Below, piece after piece: positions 34,042-42,341 of a DNA stretch of 44,494 nucleotides; within the stretch, counting starts at the first letter, position 1; each line of letters opens with the position of its first letter. Source of the stretch: JACDBZ01 sp036262075 (GTDB taxonomy: Bacteria > Chloroflexota > Limnocylindria > QHBO01); assembly GCA_036262075.1 (NCBI GenBank), contig DATAJO010000029.1:1-44494 (forward strand), written 5' to 3'. Both the position numbers and the translations under genes were made by a program. The notes under the pieces were generated by a model. That model was not told the DNA's origin. It saw only the letters and a program-made list of their open reading frames with translations, and made no database searches.

Positions 34042-35124
34042 ATGACCGCGATCGCTCCCACCACCCCGGCCATCGACGAGGGTCGTCTGATGTCGTTCGT
34101 GTTCCGCGCCGTCGACGAGGTCGGTGCCGCCCTCAACGCGGCGCTCGTCGTGATGGGCGACAAGCTCGGCCTGTACCGCGCCATGGCCGGCGCCGGGCCG
34201 ATGACGCCCGCCGCCGTGGCGGAGCGCTCCGGCGTCGCCGAGCGCTACGTCAGCGAGTGGCTGAACGCCCAGGCCGCCGGCGGGTTCGTCGAGTACGACC
34301 CGGCGTCCGGCGCGTACTCGCTCCCCGCGGAGCACGCGGTGGCCCTGACCGACGAGTCCAGCCCGGCGTTCCTGCCCGGGTTCTTCCAGATCGCGGTCGG
34401 CTCGATCATCGGCTCGCCGGCGGTGACGGACGCCTCCCGGACCGGCGCCGGCGTCGGCTGGGACGCCCAGCCCGCCGACGTCCACGACGGGTGCGAGCGG
34501 TTCTTCCGCCCCGGCTACAACGCGCACCTCGTCGGCGAGTGGCTGCCGGCCCTCGACGGCGTGGTCGCCAGGCTCGAGCACGGCGGCCGCGTGGCCGACG
34601 TCGGCTGCGGCCACGGCGCGTCGACGATCCTCATGGCGCGCGCCTTCCCGCGCTCGACGTTCCTCGGCTCGGACTACCACGCCGGCTCGATCGCCACGGC
34701 ACGCGAGCGGGCGGCAACCGCCGGCGTGGGGGACCGGGTGCAGTTCGAGACGGCGGCCGCGGCCGACGTGCCGGGCGGCGGCTTCGACCTCGTCACGACG
34801 TTCGACAGCCTGCACGACATGGGCGATCCGGTCGGCGCCGCCCGGCACGTGCGGGACATCCTCGCCCCGGACGGCACGTGGATGATCGTCGAGCCGGCCG
34901 CCGGCGACCGCGTCGAGGACAACCTGAACCCCGTCGGTCGCGCCTACTATGCGTTCTCGACGCTGCTCTGCACGCCGTCGTCGCTGTCCCAGGACGTGGG
35001 GCTGGCGCTCGGCGCGCAGGCCGGCGAGGCGCGGATCCGCGGCGTCGTGTCGGAGGCGGGCTTCGGCCGGTTCCGTCGCGTCGCCGAGACGCCGTTCAAC
35101 ATCGTCTACGAGGCGAAGCCCTGA
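34042..35124 (+). CDS. Winged-helix plus SAM-dependent methyltransferase (Rv2258c-like)
   Basis: 360 aa. Residues about 20-95 form a winged-helix/dimerisation domain (MTPAAVAERSGVAERYVSEWLNAQAAGGFVEYD). The Rossmann methyltransferase follows with the SAM motif ADVGCGHGAST at 185-195 and LGSDYH, then a typical FDSLHDMGDP motif. This two-domain layout is that of Rv2258c-type proteins, which act on unknown small molecules. The gene has the strong Shine-Dalgarno at 34031 and a palindrome just upstream, and is followed 2 bp later by a TetR gene. I infer TetR control. The substrate cannot be told. Confidence 0.88.
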   Translation: MTAIAPTTPAIDEGRLMSFVFRAVDEVGAALNAALVVMGDKLGLYRAMAGAGPMTPAAVAERSGVAERYVSEWLNAQAAGGFVEYDPASGAYSLPAEHAVALTDESSPAFLPGFFQIAVGSIIGSPAVTDASRTGAGVGWDAQPADVHDGCERFFRPGYNAHLVGEWLPALDGVVARLEHGGRVADVGCGHGASTILMARAFPRSTFLGSDYHAGSIATARERAATAGVGDRVQFETAAAADVPGGGFDLVTTFDSLHDMGDPVGAARHVRDILAPDGTWMIVEPAAGDRVEDNLNPVGRAYYAFSTLLCTPSSLSQDVGLALGAQAGEARIRGVVSEAGFGRFRRVAETPFNIVYEAKP

Positions 35125-35126
35125 GG

Positions 35127-35696
35127 ATGGCCGAGCGGACGAACGCCCGCGTCGCCGCCGAGGAGGCGCTCCTGGATGCCGCGGAGCGCCTCCTCGTTCA
35201 GGGTGGCCACGCCGGCATCACGACCCGCCGCCTGGCGGCCGAGGCCGGCGTCAACCACGGGCTCGTCCACTACTACTTCGGCTCGGTCGAGAACGTGCTG
35301 GTGCGCACGCTCGAGCGCTTCACCCAGCGCCTCGTGGACCGGCAGCGCGACCTCTACGCCGGGCCCGAGCCGTTCGTCGAGAAATGGCGGACGGCGATGC
35401 GCTACCTCGTGTCGGAAGACCAGACGTACGAGAAGATCTGGCTCGAGCTCCAGGCGCTGGCCTGGAACGACGCCGGGCTGCGTGAGCGGCTGGCGCGGGT
35501 GAACGCGGAGTGGCGCCAGGTGCTGAGCGAGGCTTTCGGCGAGCCGCATCGGCAGCTCGGCATCCCGATGCCGCTCGATGCGCTCGTGTCGCTGGTCATG
35601 ACCTTCAACCAGGGCATCATGCTGGAGCGCCTGGGCGGGATCGAGACCGGCCACGACGCGCTCCTGGGCTGGATCGACGAATGGCTATCGCGCTGA
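35127..35696 (+). CDS. TetR family transcriptional regulator
   Basis: 189 aa, usual length. The N-terminal helix-turn-helix is at residues about 28-52 (ITTRRLAAEAGVNHGLVHYYFGS), with the TetR signature Y-Y-F after the recognition helix. The rest is an all-helical ligand domain without identifiable ligand residues. It starts 2 bp after the methyltransferase stop and its last 16 bp overlap the hydrolase-glycosyltransferase gene, so the three are one translation-coupled unit. A palindrome upstream of the methyltransferase is the probable operator, giving autoregulation. Confidence 0.93.
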   Translation: MAERTNARVAAEEALLDAAERLLVQGGHAGITTRRLAAEAGVNHGLVHYYFGSVENVLVRTLERFTQRLVDRQRDLYAGPEPFVEKWRTAMRYLVSEDQTYEKIWLELQALAWNDAGLRERLARVNAEWRQVLSEAFGEPHRQLGIPMPLDALVSLVMTFNQGIMLERLGGIETGHDALLGWIDEWLSR

Positions 35697-37807
35697 CGGT
35701 CGGGCGATCCGACGCGCCGGAGCAGAGCCGCGCGCGGTACCCGGACGAGACCGGGTTCGTCGAGCGCGACGGCGTCCGCATCGGCTACGAGGTCTACGGC
35801 TCGGGCGAGCCGACCGTGCTGCTGCTGCCGACGTGGTCGATCATCCACGCCCGCCAGTGGAAGATGCAGATCCCGTATCTCGCGCGCCACGCGCGGGTCG
35901 TGACCTTCGACGGGCGCGGCAACGGCCGTTCGGACCGGCCGGCGGAGCCATCGGCGTACGCGGAGCGCGAGTTCGCGGCCGATGCGCTGGCGGTGCTCGA
36001 CGCGACGGCGACCGAGCGGGCGATCGTGGTCGGATTCTCGCTGGGCGCGCAGCGCGGCCTCATCCTCGCCGCCGAGCACCCCGAGCGGGTCTCGGCCGCC
36101 GTCTTCATCGGCCCCTCCTATCCGGGCGGAGGGGAGTCGCTGGCCGAGCGGATCGTGCCGTGGGACGAGGAGCTCGACACCGACGAGGGTTGGGCGAAAT
36201 ACAACCGGCACTCCTGGCTGCGTGACTATCCCGGCTTCCTCGAGTTCTTCTTCGGCCGCGTGTTCACCGAGCCGCACTCGACGAAGGCCATCGAGGACTG
36301 CGTCGGATGGGGCCTCGAGACGACGCCGGAAACCCTCATCACCGCGCAGTACGGAGCGACGCTCGATCCGGCCGAGGCGCGTGACCTCGCGCGCCGGATC
36401 CGGTGCCCCGTCCATGTCCTGCACGGCACCGACGACGCGGTCATCTCCGCCACGCGCGGGGCGGCCATGGCCCAGCACAGCGGCGGACGGCTGACCCTGC
36501 TCGAGGGCGCCGGCCACGGGCCGCACGTGCGCGATCCCGTCGCCGTCAACCTCCTCCTGCGCGACGTCGTCGCGCCCCCGCCCCCGCCGGCGCGCTGGGT
36601 TCGGGGCCGGTCGCGCCGTCGACGGGCCCTGTACGTCTCGTCGCCCATCGGCCTCGGCCATGCCCAGCGTGACGTCGCCATCGCCGACGAGCTGCGCCGT
36701 CTCCACCCGGACCTCGAGATCGACTGGCTCGCCCAGCACCCGGTCACCGCCGTGCTCGAGGCGCATGGCGAGCGGAACCATCCCGCGAGCGCGCTCCTGG
36801 CGAGCGAATCGGCGCACATTCAGAGCGAGTCGGCCGAGCACGACCTCCACTGCTTCGCCGCCATCCGGCGCATGGACGAGATCCTGCTCGCGAACTTCAT
36901 GGTCTTCCTCGACCTCGTGCGCGAGGAGGCATACGACCTGTGGATCGGCGACGAGGCCTGGGAGGTCGACTACTACCTCCACGAGAACCCGGAGCAGAAG
37001 CGCGCCGCCTACGTCTGGCTCACCGACTTCGTCGGCTGGCTGCCGTTCGCCGATGGCGGGGAGCGCGAGGCGTACGTCGCCGCCGACTACAACGCCGAGA
37101 TGATCGAGCACATCGCCCGCCATTCGCGGGTCCGCGACCGGATGATCTTCGTCGGCACCCCCGACGACATCGTGCCCGAGCGGTTCGGCCCCGACCTGCC
37201 GATGATCCGCGACTGGACCGAGGCGCACTACGACTTCGCCGGCTACGTCACCGGCTTCGATCCGGCGTCCGTCGCCGGCGATCGGGCCGCCCTCGGCTAC
37301 CGCGACGACGAGCGGGTGTGCATCGTGACGGTCGGCGGCTCGGGGGTCGGCGGCGCGCTCCTGCGGCGGGTCATCGACGCCTTCCCGCTGGCGCGCCAAC
37401 GCGTCCCGAACCTGCGGATGATCGTCGTCGCCGGCCCGCGGATCGATCCGGCCTCGCTGCCGCGCCACGACGGCCTCGAGGTGCGTGCCTACGTCCACGA
37501 GCTGTACCGGCACCTCGCCGTCGCCGACCTCGCCGTGGTGCAGGGCGGGCTGACGACGACGATGGAGCTCACCGCCAGCCGCCGCCCGTTCCTCTACTTC
37601 CCGCTCGGCCATCACTTCGAGCAGACCTTCCACGTCGCCCATCGGCTCGACCGCTACGGCGCCGGCCGGCGGATGGACTTCGAGCGCGACGGCCCCGAGG
37701 CGATCGCCGATGCCATCGTGGCCGAGATCGGCCGCGAGGTGGACTACCGGCCGGTCGAGACCGATGGGGCCGCCCGCGCGGCCCGGCTCATCGCCGACCT
37801 GCTCTGA
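35681..37807 (+). CDS. Fused alpha/beta hydrolase and GT-B glycosyltransferase
   Basis: 708 aa. Residues about 25-295 are an alpha/beta hydrolase with the complete triad: Ser120 in GFSLGAQ, Asp251 or 252 in HGTDDAVI and His279 in GAGHGPHV. A Pro-rich, Arg-rich linker (APPPPPARWVRGRSRRRR, about 297-313) leads to a GT-B glycosyltransferase, residues about 314-708: SPIGLGHAQRDVAIADEL at its start, VTVGGSGVGG at about 549, and VQGGLTTTMELTASRRPFLYFPLGHHFEQ at about 620-650, the nucleotide-sugar site of GT1/GT28 enzymes. It might hydrolyse and glycosylate the same metabolite or detoxify a compound. The start overlaps TetR by 16 bp; a far longer frame upstream is not real. No signal peptide. Confidence 0.85.
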   Translation: MAIALTVGRSDAPEQSRARYPDETGFVERDGVRIGYEVYGSGEPTVLLLPTWSIIHARQWKMQIPYLARHARVVTFDGRGNGRSDRPAEPSAYAEREFAADALAVLDATATERAIVVGFSLGAQRGLILAAEHPERVSAAVFIGPSYPGGGESLAERIVPWDEELDTDEGWAKYNRHSWLRDYPGFLEFFFGRVFTEPHSTKAIEDCVGWGLETTPETLITAQYGATLDPAEARDLARRIRCPVHVLHGTDDAVISATRGAAMAQHSGGRLTLLEGAGHGPHVRDPVAVNLLLRDVVAPPPPPARWVRGRSRRRRALYVSSPIGLGHAQRDVAIADELRRLHPDLEIDWLAQHPVTAVLEAHGERNHPASALLASESAHIQSESAEHDLHCFAAIRRMDEILLANFMVFLDLVREEAYDLWIGDEAWEVDYYLHENPEQKRAAYVWLTDFVGWLPFADGGEREAYVAADYNAEMIEHIARHSRVRDRMIFVGTPDDIVPERFGPDLPMIRDWTEAHYDFAGYVTGFDPASVAGDRAALGYRDDERVCIVTVGGSGVGGALLRRVIDAFPLARQRVPNLRMIVVAGPRIDPASLPRHDGLEVRAYVHELYRHLAVADLAVVQGGLTTTMELTASRRPFLYFPLGHHFEQTFHVAHRLDRYGAGRRMDFERDGPEAIADAIVAEIGREVDYRPVETDGAARAARLIADLL

Positions 37808-37816
37808 GGCGCTGTG

Positions 37817-37839
37817 GCCGGGACGAGGCGCGGCCCGGC
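37817..37839. terminator. Possible hairpin between convergent genes
   Basis: GCCGGG, an 11-nt loop, CCCGGC in the 46-bp gap between the fusion gene and glgB. The stem is only 6 bp and no T-run follows on either strand, so termination is doubtful. Confidence 0.2.
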
Positions 37840-37853
37840 GCTTCCGCCGCCCG

Positions 37854-40037
37854 TCAGGACGGCCGCAGGATCAGCCCGGCCAGGGGCGGCAGGACGAGCG
37901 TGGCGGAGGCCGGCTGCCCGTGCCATCCCTCCTCGACGGCCTCGATGCCGCCGAGATTGCCGAGGTTCGACCCGCCGTAGAACTCGGAGTCGGAGTTCAG
38001 GATCTCGGTCCATCGGCCGGCGCGGGGCAGCCCCAGGCGGTACGCCGTGCGCGGCACCGGGGTGAGGTTGAGGACGACGACGCACACGTCGTCGCCGGCG
38101 CGACGGATCCAGGAGTAGACCGAGGACTCGACGTCGGAGGCGTCGATCCAGGCGAAGCCATCGGCCTCGTGGTCGCCCTCCCACAGGGCCGGCGTCGCGC
38201 CGTAGACCCTGCCGAGGTCCTCGACGAACCGGGCCAGGCCGCCGGGCATCGGCTGGGAGAGCTGGTGCCAGGGCAGCTCGCGGTCGTGCGACCACTCCTC
38301 CCACATCCCGAGCTCGGCGCCCATGAACAGGAGCTTCTTGCCGGGCTGGCCCCACATGTCAACGAGCAGGGCGCGGAGGTTCGCGAAGCGCTGCCACTCG
38401 TCGCCGGGCATCTTGCGCAGCAGCGAGCCCTTGCCGTGGACGACCTCGTCGTGGGAGAGCGGCAGGACGAAGTGCTCGGTGTCCTTGTACAGGGTCCGGA
38501 ACGTCAGCTTGTCGTGGTGGTAGCGCCGATGGACCGGGTCCTCGCCGAAGTACTTCAGCGTGTCGTGCATCCAGCCCATGTCCCATTTGAAGCCGAAGCC
38601 GATGCCGCCGAGGTAGGTCGGCCGGGTGATGCCGGGGAAGGCGGTCGACTCCTCGGCGATCGTCACGGCACCCGGGAAGCGGCCGTAGACGCGCTCGTTC
38701 ATCTCGCGCAGGAACGCGATGGCCTCGAGGTTCTCGCGCCCGCCGTACGCGTTCGGGACCCACTCGCCGGCCTTGCGGGAATAGTCGAGGTAGAGCATCG
38801 AGGCCACGGCGTCGACCCGCAGCCCGTCGACGTGGTAGCGGTCGAGCCAGAACAGCGCGTTGGCGACGAGGAAGTTGCGGACCTCGGGGCGGCCGTAGTC
38901 GAAGATCAGCGTGCCCCAGTCGGGATGCTCGCCGCGACGCGGGTCGGGATGCTCATAGAGCGGCGTGCCGTCGAACCGGCGCAGGGCGAAGTCGTCGGTC
39001 GGGAAATGGGCCGGCACCCAGTCGACGATGATCCCGATCCCGCCGTGGTGGAGCGTCTCGACCATGGCGGCGAAGTCGTCGGGGGTGCCGAAGCGGGAGG
39101 TCGGCGCGTAGTAGCCGGTGACCTGGTAGCCCCACGAGCCGTCGAACGGGTGCTCGGCCACCGGCAGCAGCTCGACGTGGGTGAAGCCGAAGCGACGGCA
39201 GTGCTCGACGAGCTTCTCGGCCGCCTGCCGGTACCCCAGCCACGACCCGTCCGGGTTGCGCATCCACGAGCCGAGGTGGACCTCGTAGATGGCCATGGGT
39301 GACCGATACGGATCGCGCCGCGCGCGCTCCGCCATCCAGGCCTCATCGGTCCAGCGATAGGCCGATGGGTCCCAGACGCGCGACGCCGTCTCCGGCCGGA
39401 ACTGCATGCTGAAGGCGAGGGGGTCGGACTTCAGGCGCAGCGTCCCGTCCGGGCCGAGGATCTCGTACTTGTAGAGCTCGCCGGGGCCGATGCCCGGGAC
39501 GAAGATCTCCCACACGCCCGATGCGCCCATCGAGCGCAGCGGCAGGAGGCGGCCGTCCCAGCGGTCGAAGTCGCCGACCAGCCGCACGCTCCGTGCGTTC
39601 GGCGCCCAGACCGCGAAGCTCACGCCGGGGGTCCCCTCGTGGGTGCGCGGGTGCGCGCCGAGCACGTCGTACAGCCGCTCGTGCGTGCCCTCGCCGATGA
39701 GGTGGAGGTCCATCTCGCCGATGGTCGGGCCGAACCGGTACGGGTCGTCGCGCTCCCAGGTGTTGCCGTCGGGGAACGTGAAGCGGATGCGGTACGCGAA
39801 CTGCCCCGGCGCGAGGTCGGCGACGAAGCCGGCCCACACGCCGTCGCCGATCGGCCGCATGTCGAGCGTGCCGCCGTTCGGGGCGACGAGCGCCGCCGCG
39901 GTCGCATCGGGGTGGAAGGCGCGGATCACCGTCCCTGCCGGCACGGGGTGCGCGCCGAGGATCGCGTGCGGATCGTGGTGCTCGCCGCGCGCCAGCCGCG
40001 CGGTTTCCTCGCGCGGGAGCGCGCCCGGGGTCGACAT
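37854..40037 (-). CDS. glgB: 1,4-alpha-glucan branching enzyme
   Basis: 727 aa. Introduces alpha-1,6 branches into glucan. N-terminal region has two CBM48-like modules (DPHAILGAHPV near residue 25, then VLGAHPRTHEGTPGVSFAVWAPNARSVRLVGDF). The GH13 domain shows nucleophile Asp409 in LRVDAVASMLYLDYS, acid/base Glu462 in IAEESTAFP and LSHDEVVHGKGSLL. NPDGSWLGYRQAAEKL and DWVPAHFPTD are also typical GlgB. The ATG at 40037 follows TATGGT by 7 nt; an ATG at 40049 overlaps that hexamer. Together with GlgE it completes branched glucan synthesis, though it is transcribed separately. Confidence 0.96.
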   Translation of the reverse strand: MSTPGALPREETARLARGEHHDPHAILGAHPVPAGTVIRAFHPDATAAALVAPNGGTLDMRPIGDGVWAGFVADLAPGQFAYRIRFTFPDGNTWERDDPYRFGPTIGEMDLHLIGEGTHERLYDVLGAHPRTHEGTPGVSFAVWAPNARSVRLVGDFDRWDGRLLPLRSMGASGVWEIFVPGIGPGELYKYEILGPDGTLRLKSDPLAFSMQFRPETASRVWDPSAYRWTDEAWMAERARRDPYRSPMAIYEVHLGSWMRNPDGSWLGYRQAAEKLVEHCRRFGFTHVELLPVAEHPFDGSWGYQVTGYYAPTSRFGTPDDFAAMVETLHHGGIGIIVDWVPAHFPTDDFALRRFDGTPLYEHPDPRRGEHPDWGTLIFDYGRPEVRNFLVANALFWLDRYHVDGLRVDAVASMLYLDYSRKAGEWVPNAYGGRENLEAIAFLREMNERVYGRFPGAVTIAEESTAFPGITRPTYLGGIGFGFKWDMGWMHDTLKYFGEDPVHRRYHHDKLTFRTLYKDTEHFVLPLSHDEVVHGKGSLLRKMPGDEWQRFANLRALLVDMWGQPGKKLLFMGAELGMWEEWSHDRELPWHQLSQPMPGGLARFVEDLGRVYGATPALWEGDHEADGFAWIDASDVESSVYSWIRRAGDDVCVVVLNLTPVPRTAYRLGLPRAGRWTEILNSDSEFYGGSNLGNLGGIEAVEEGWHGQPASATLVLPPLAGLILRPS

Positions 40038-40044
40038 GTCGCTA

Positions 40045-40050
40045 ACCATA
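40045..40050 (-). promoter_or_regulatory. Putative -10 box of glgB (TATGGT)
   Basis: On the - strand TATGGT ends 7 nt before the ATG at 40037, with no Shine-Dalgarno. It lies in the 45-bp gap after the epimerase gene, so glgB likely has its own leaderless promoter. Confidence 0.5.
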
Positions 40051-40082
40051 CGCGGGCCTGCGACCGCACATTCCGTGCTCGC

Positions 40083-40952
40083 CTATCGGTGGGCGCTCAG
40101 GCTGACGTCCAGCTCGAGCACGTCACCCGGGTCGAGGAGCGGCATGGCGGTGGCGTCGCCATCGGCGAGGGCGTCGAGCGCCCACGGCGCGTGCGTCACC
40201 GGCTCGACCGCCACCGCATCGGGCGTGTGCGGGCTGGCGACGGCGAACTGCAGGGGACCGCTCGGGCGCCGCAGGGCCTCGAGCTCGAGCCGGATGCCCG
40301 ACGACCAGCGCAGTGTGGCGCGTGGCGGGTCGACGTCGAGCCAGGTCGCGTCGAGGCCGAGCCACGGCCGGCGTCCCGCGGCGAGCGACCATTCGCCGGA
40401 AGCCGCCACCGGCGCGACCCCGCGCTCGTCGTTGCGGGGCACGACCCGCGCCGCGGAGAGCGCGACCGACTCCGGGCCGGCGAACCAGGGGTGGATGCCG
40501 AGCCCGGCCGGCATCGGCGCGTCGGAGCGGTTCTCGAGCCGGTAGCGGAGGTCCAGGCGCGCGCCATCGACCGCGGCGTCGAGCGTGACGCGGTACGGCC
40601 ACGGCCAGCCCTCGCCGCCGCCCTCCACGGCCCAGGCGGCATCCCCGACGCGCTTCCACGGCCGGAGCGACACCTGCCCGTGGATGGCGGTGCCGTCGGG
40701 GAAGTTCGGCCGCAGGTGGACGGTGCGGCCGGCGACCGTCATCGGCCGCGCCGACGCGCGGTTCGTCCACGGGGCGAGGACGTATCCGCCCCGGTTGAAC
40801 GGGTCCGCCGCGTGGTCCGCCGGGGTGGCCGGCGTGCGAAGCAGGTCCTGGCCGAAGGCCCGCAGCCGATGCAGCCGGCAGCCGAGCCCGGGCAGGAGGA
40901 CGGCCTCGAGCGCGTCGGAGCTGAGGACCACCTCCTCGGTCGCAGCGCCCAT
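40083..40952 (-). CDS. Aldose 1-epimerase family protein (galactose mutarotase-like)
   Basis: 289 aa. Beta-sandwich mutarotase fold with GGYVLAPWTNR (conserved N..R contact), AIHGQVSLRPW (His near residue 90), GLGIHPWF (His near residue 157) and VAVEPVTHAPWA (Glu near residue 250), the catalytic base in this family. Converts alpha and beta anomers of aldoses, or a related sugar; exact substrate unknown. It starts 3 bp after the M24-family gene and its stop is 45 bp before glgB. It links the glucan genes to the operon upstream, but that link may be only physical. Confidence 0.87.
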   Translation of the reverse strand: MGAATEEVVLSSDALEAVLLPGLGCRLHRLRAFGQDLLRTPATPADHAADPFNRGGYVLAPWTNRASARPMTVAGRTVHLRPNFPDGTAIHGQVSLRPWKRVGDAAWAVEGGGEGWPWPYRVTLDAAVDGARLDLRYRLENRSDAPMPAGLGIHPWFAGPESVALSAARVVPRNDERGVAPVAASGEWSLAAGRRPWLGLDATWLDVDPPRATLRWSSGIRLELEALRRPSGPLQFAVASPHTPDAVAVEPVTHAPWALDALADGDATAMPLLDPGDVLELDVSLSAHR

Positions 40953-40955
40953 CGG

Positions 40956-42341
40956 TCAGCCGGCCAGCGTCATGACGCGATCGGGGCGCAGGAGGAACGG
41001 GGGCAGCGCCGCGGCGAGGTTCGAGAGCGGCAGGACGTCGGGGTGGAGCTCGATCCCGAGCGCATCGGCCATGAACGCGCGACGTCGCACGATTCGTTCC
41101 CAGGCGTCCGGGTGGGCGGCGGCCAGGGCGTCGCGCAGCGACGCATCGGCCAGGGCGATGCCGTCCTCGATATTCGTCGTGAAGTACTCGGTGCCGGTGG
41201 CCGGGATGACGTCGACCTGGAAGCACATCCCCGAGCGCAGCTCGATCGGCGAGCCGGGCCAGATCGGCGAGTTCACCCACTCGTCGAGGTGCAGCTGGTG
41301 GCCCGGGTTGAGGAAGATCCCGAAGAACGGGTCGCCCAGGTGGCGATCGATGACCGCCTGGAGCTCGCCACCGCTGACGCCGATGCGGATCGTGGCGTAC
41401 CACTCCGCGATGGCGGCGAAATACGGCGCCACGAGGCGCTCGACGTAGTCGCCGATGCCGCCCGGCAGCTCGGAGGCGTCCTCGACGACGAACCCGGCCC
41501 GGCAGGTGAGCGCGCCCCAGATCCCGAAGGCGGTCGTGAAGCGGTCGCCGCGCTGGATCGGCCGGTCGCCCGGGCTGAGCAGGCCGAACGTGGCGCGCGG
41601 TCCGGCGGTGAGCATGAGGTGGCAGGACAGCGGCCAGCCGTTCCAGCCGAGCAGCGCGACCGCCTCGCGCTCGGTCATCCCCGGCCGCAGGCCCTCGAGC
41701 AGCCGGCGCACGCCCTGCGAGGTCTGGCAGCTGGCCCACTCGAACTGCGCGAGCTGCTCCGGCTCGTTGATGACCCGCAGGCCGTCGGCGGCCCCGATGA
41801 GGAGGCCGGTCGCGTTCACCGTGCTGCCGCTCGAGCCCACGAGCGCGCGGACCTCGTCCACGAGGTAGGCCGGCAGGTCGCTCTGCTCCGGCGCCCCGTA
41901 CGTCTTCCATCCCACCAGCCCGACGCGCGTCCCGGGCCCGATGCCCTCGTCGCCGAGGATGTCGCGCAGCGCTCGCGACCGGTCGCGCGGCTGGCTCGGC
42001 AGGCTGAAGACCCCGAACCGATGCGTCCGCATCGGCAGGGGAGCGCTGGCGGCCAGGCCGATGCACTCGTTGCCGGCGAGGATCGCCGGATCGCCGCCGG
42101 GGCCGACGACGAGGAGCGCCTCCTCGAAGCGCGGGTCGAAGCCGGTCAGGTACGACAGGTTGGCGCTGTGCTCGCGGTCGGCGTAGACGAGGAGCCGATC
42201 GAGCCCGGCGGCGTCGGCGCGCTCGCGGAGCCGTTCGAGGCGCGCCCCGTACGTGGCCGCCGGGATCTCGGGCATCGTCGCCGGCATCCCGAAGTCGGGG
42301 AGCGTGACGTCCGCCAGGCGCGGGGTGCGGTCCGGGGTCAT
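40956..42341 (-). CDS. M24 (Xaa-Pro peptidase/creatinase-like) family protein, probably metal-site deficient
   Basis: 461 aa. N-terminal creatinase-like domain (GARLERLRERADAAGLDRLLVYADREHSANLSYLTGF) followed by a pita-bread domain. Where metal-dependent M24 peptidases have an Asp pair (D.G....G...D), this protein reads AFGIWGALTCRAG, without either Asp. LNPGHQLHLDEW keeps the conserved His region, but the usual ...GMVFTIEPG is GMCFQVDVIPA, with Asp for Glu. So a dinuclear metal peptidase is unlikely; a creatinase-like or non-catalytic role fits better. Start ATG overlaps the upstream stop (ATGA) and the aldose epimerase follows closely. Confidence 0.82.
   Translation of the reverse strand: MTPDRTPRLADVTLPDFGMPATMPEIPAATYGARLERLRERADAAGLDRLLVYADREHSANLSYLTGFDPRFEEALLVVGPGGDPAILAGNECIGLAASAPLPMRTHRFGVFSLPSQPRDRSRALRDILGDEGIGPGTRVGLVGWKTYGAPEQSDLPAYLVDEVRALVGSSGSTVNATGLLIGAADGLRVINEPEQLAQFEWASCQTSQGVRRLLEGLRPGMTEREAVALLGWNGWPLSCHLMLTAGPRATFGLLSPGDRPIQRGDRFTTAFGIWGALTCRAGFVVEDASELPGGIGDYVERLVAPYFAAIAEWYATIRIGVSGGELQAVIDRHLGDPFFGIFLNPGHQLHLDEWVNSPIWPGSPIELRSGMCFQVDVIPATGTEYFTTNIEDGIALADASLRDALAAAHPDAWERIVRRRAFMADALGIELHPDVLPLSNLAAALPPFLLRPDRVMTLAG

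Noticed and set aside
30150..35126. Upstream extension of the TetR frame through glgX, malQ and the methyltransferase
   Set aside because: Only the part from the ATG at 35127 encodes a recognisable protein; the rest is Arg/Ala-rich shadow sequence in a GC-rich genome.
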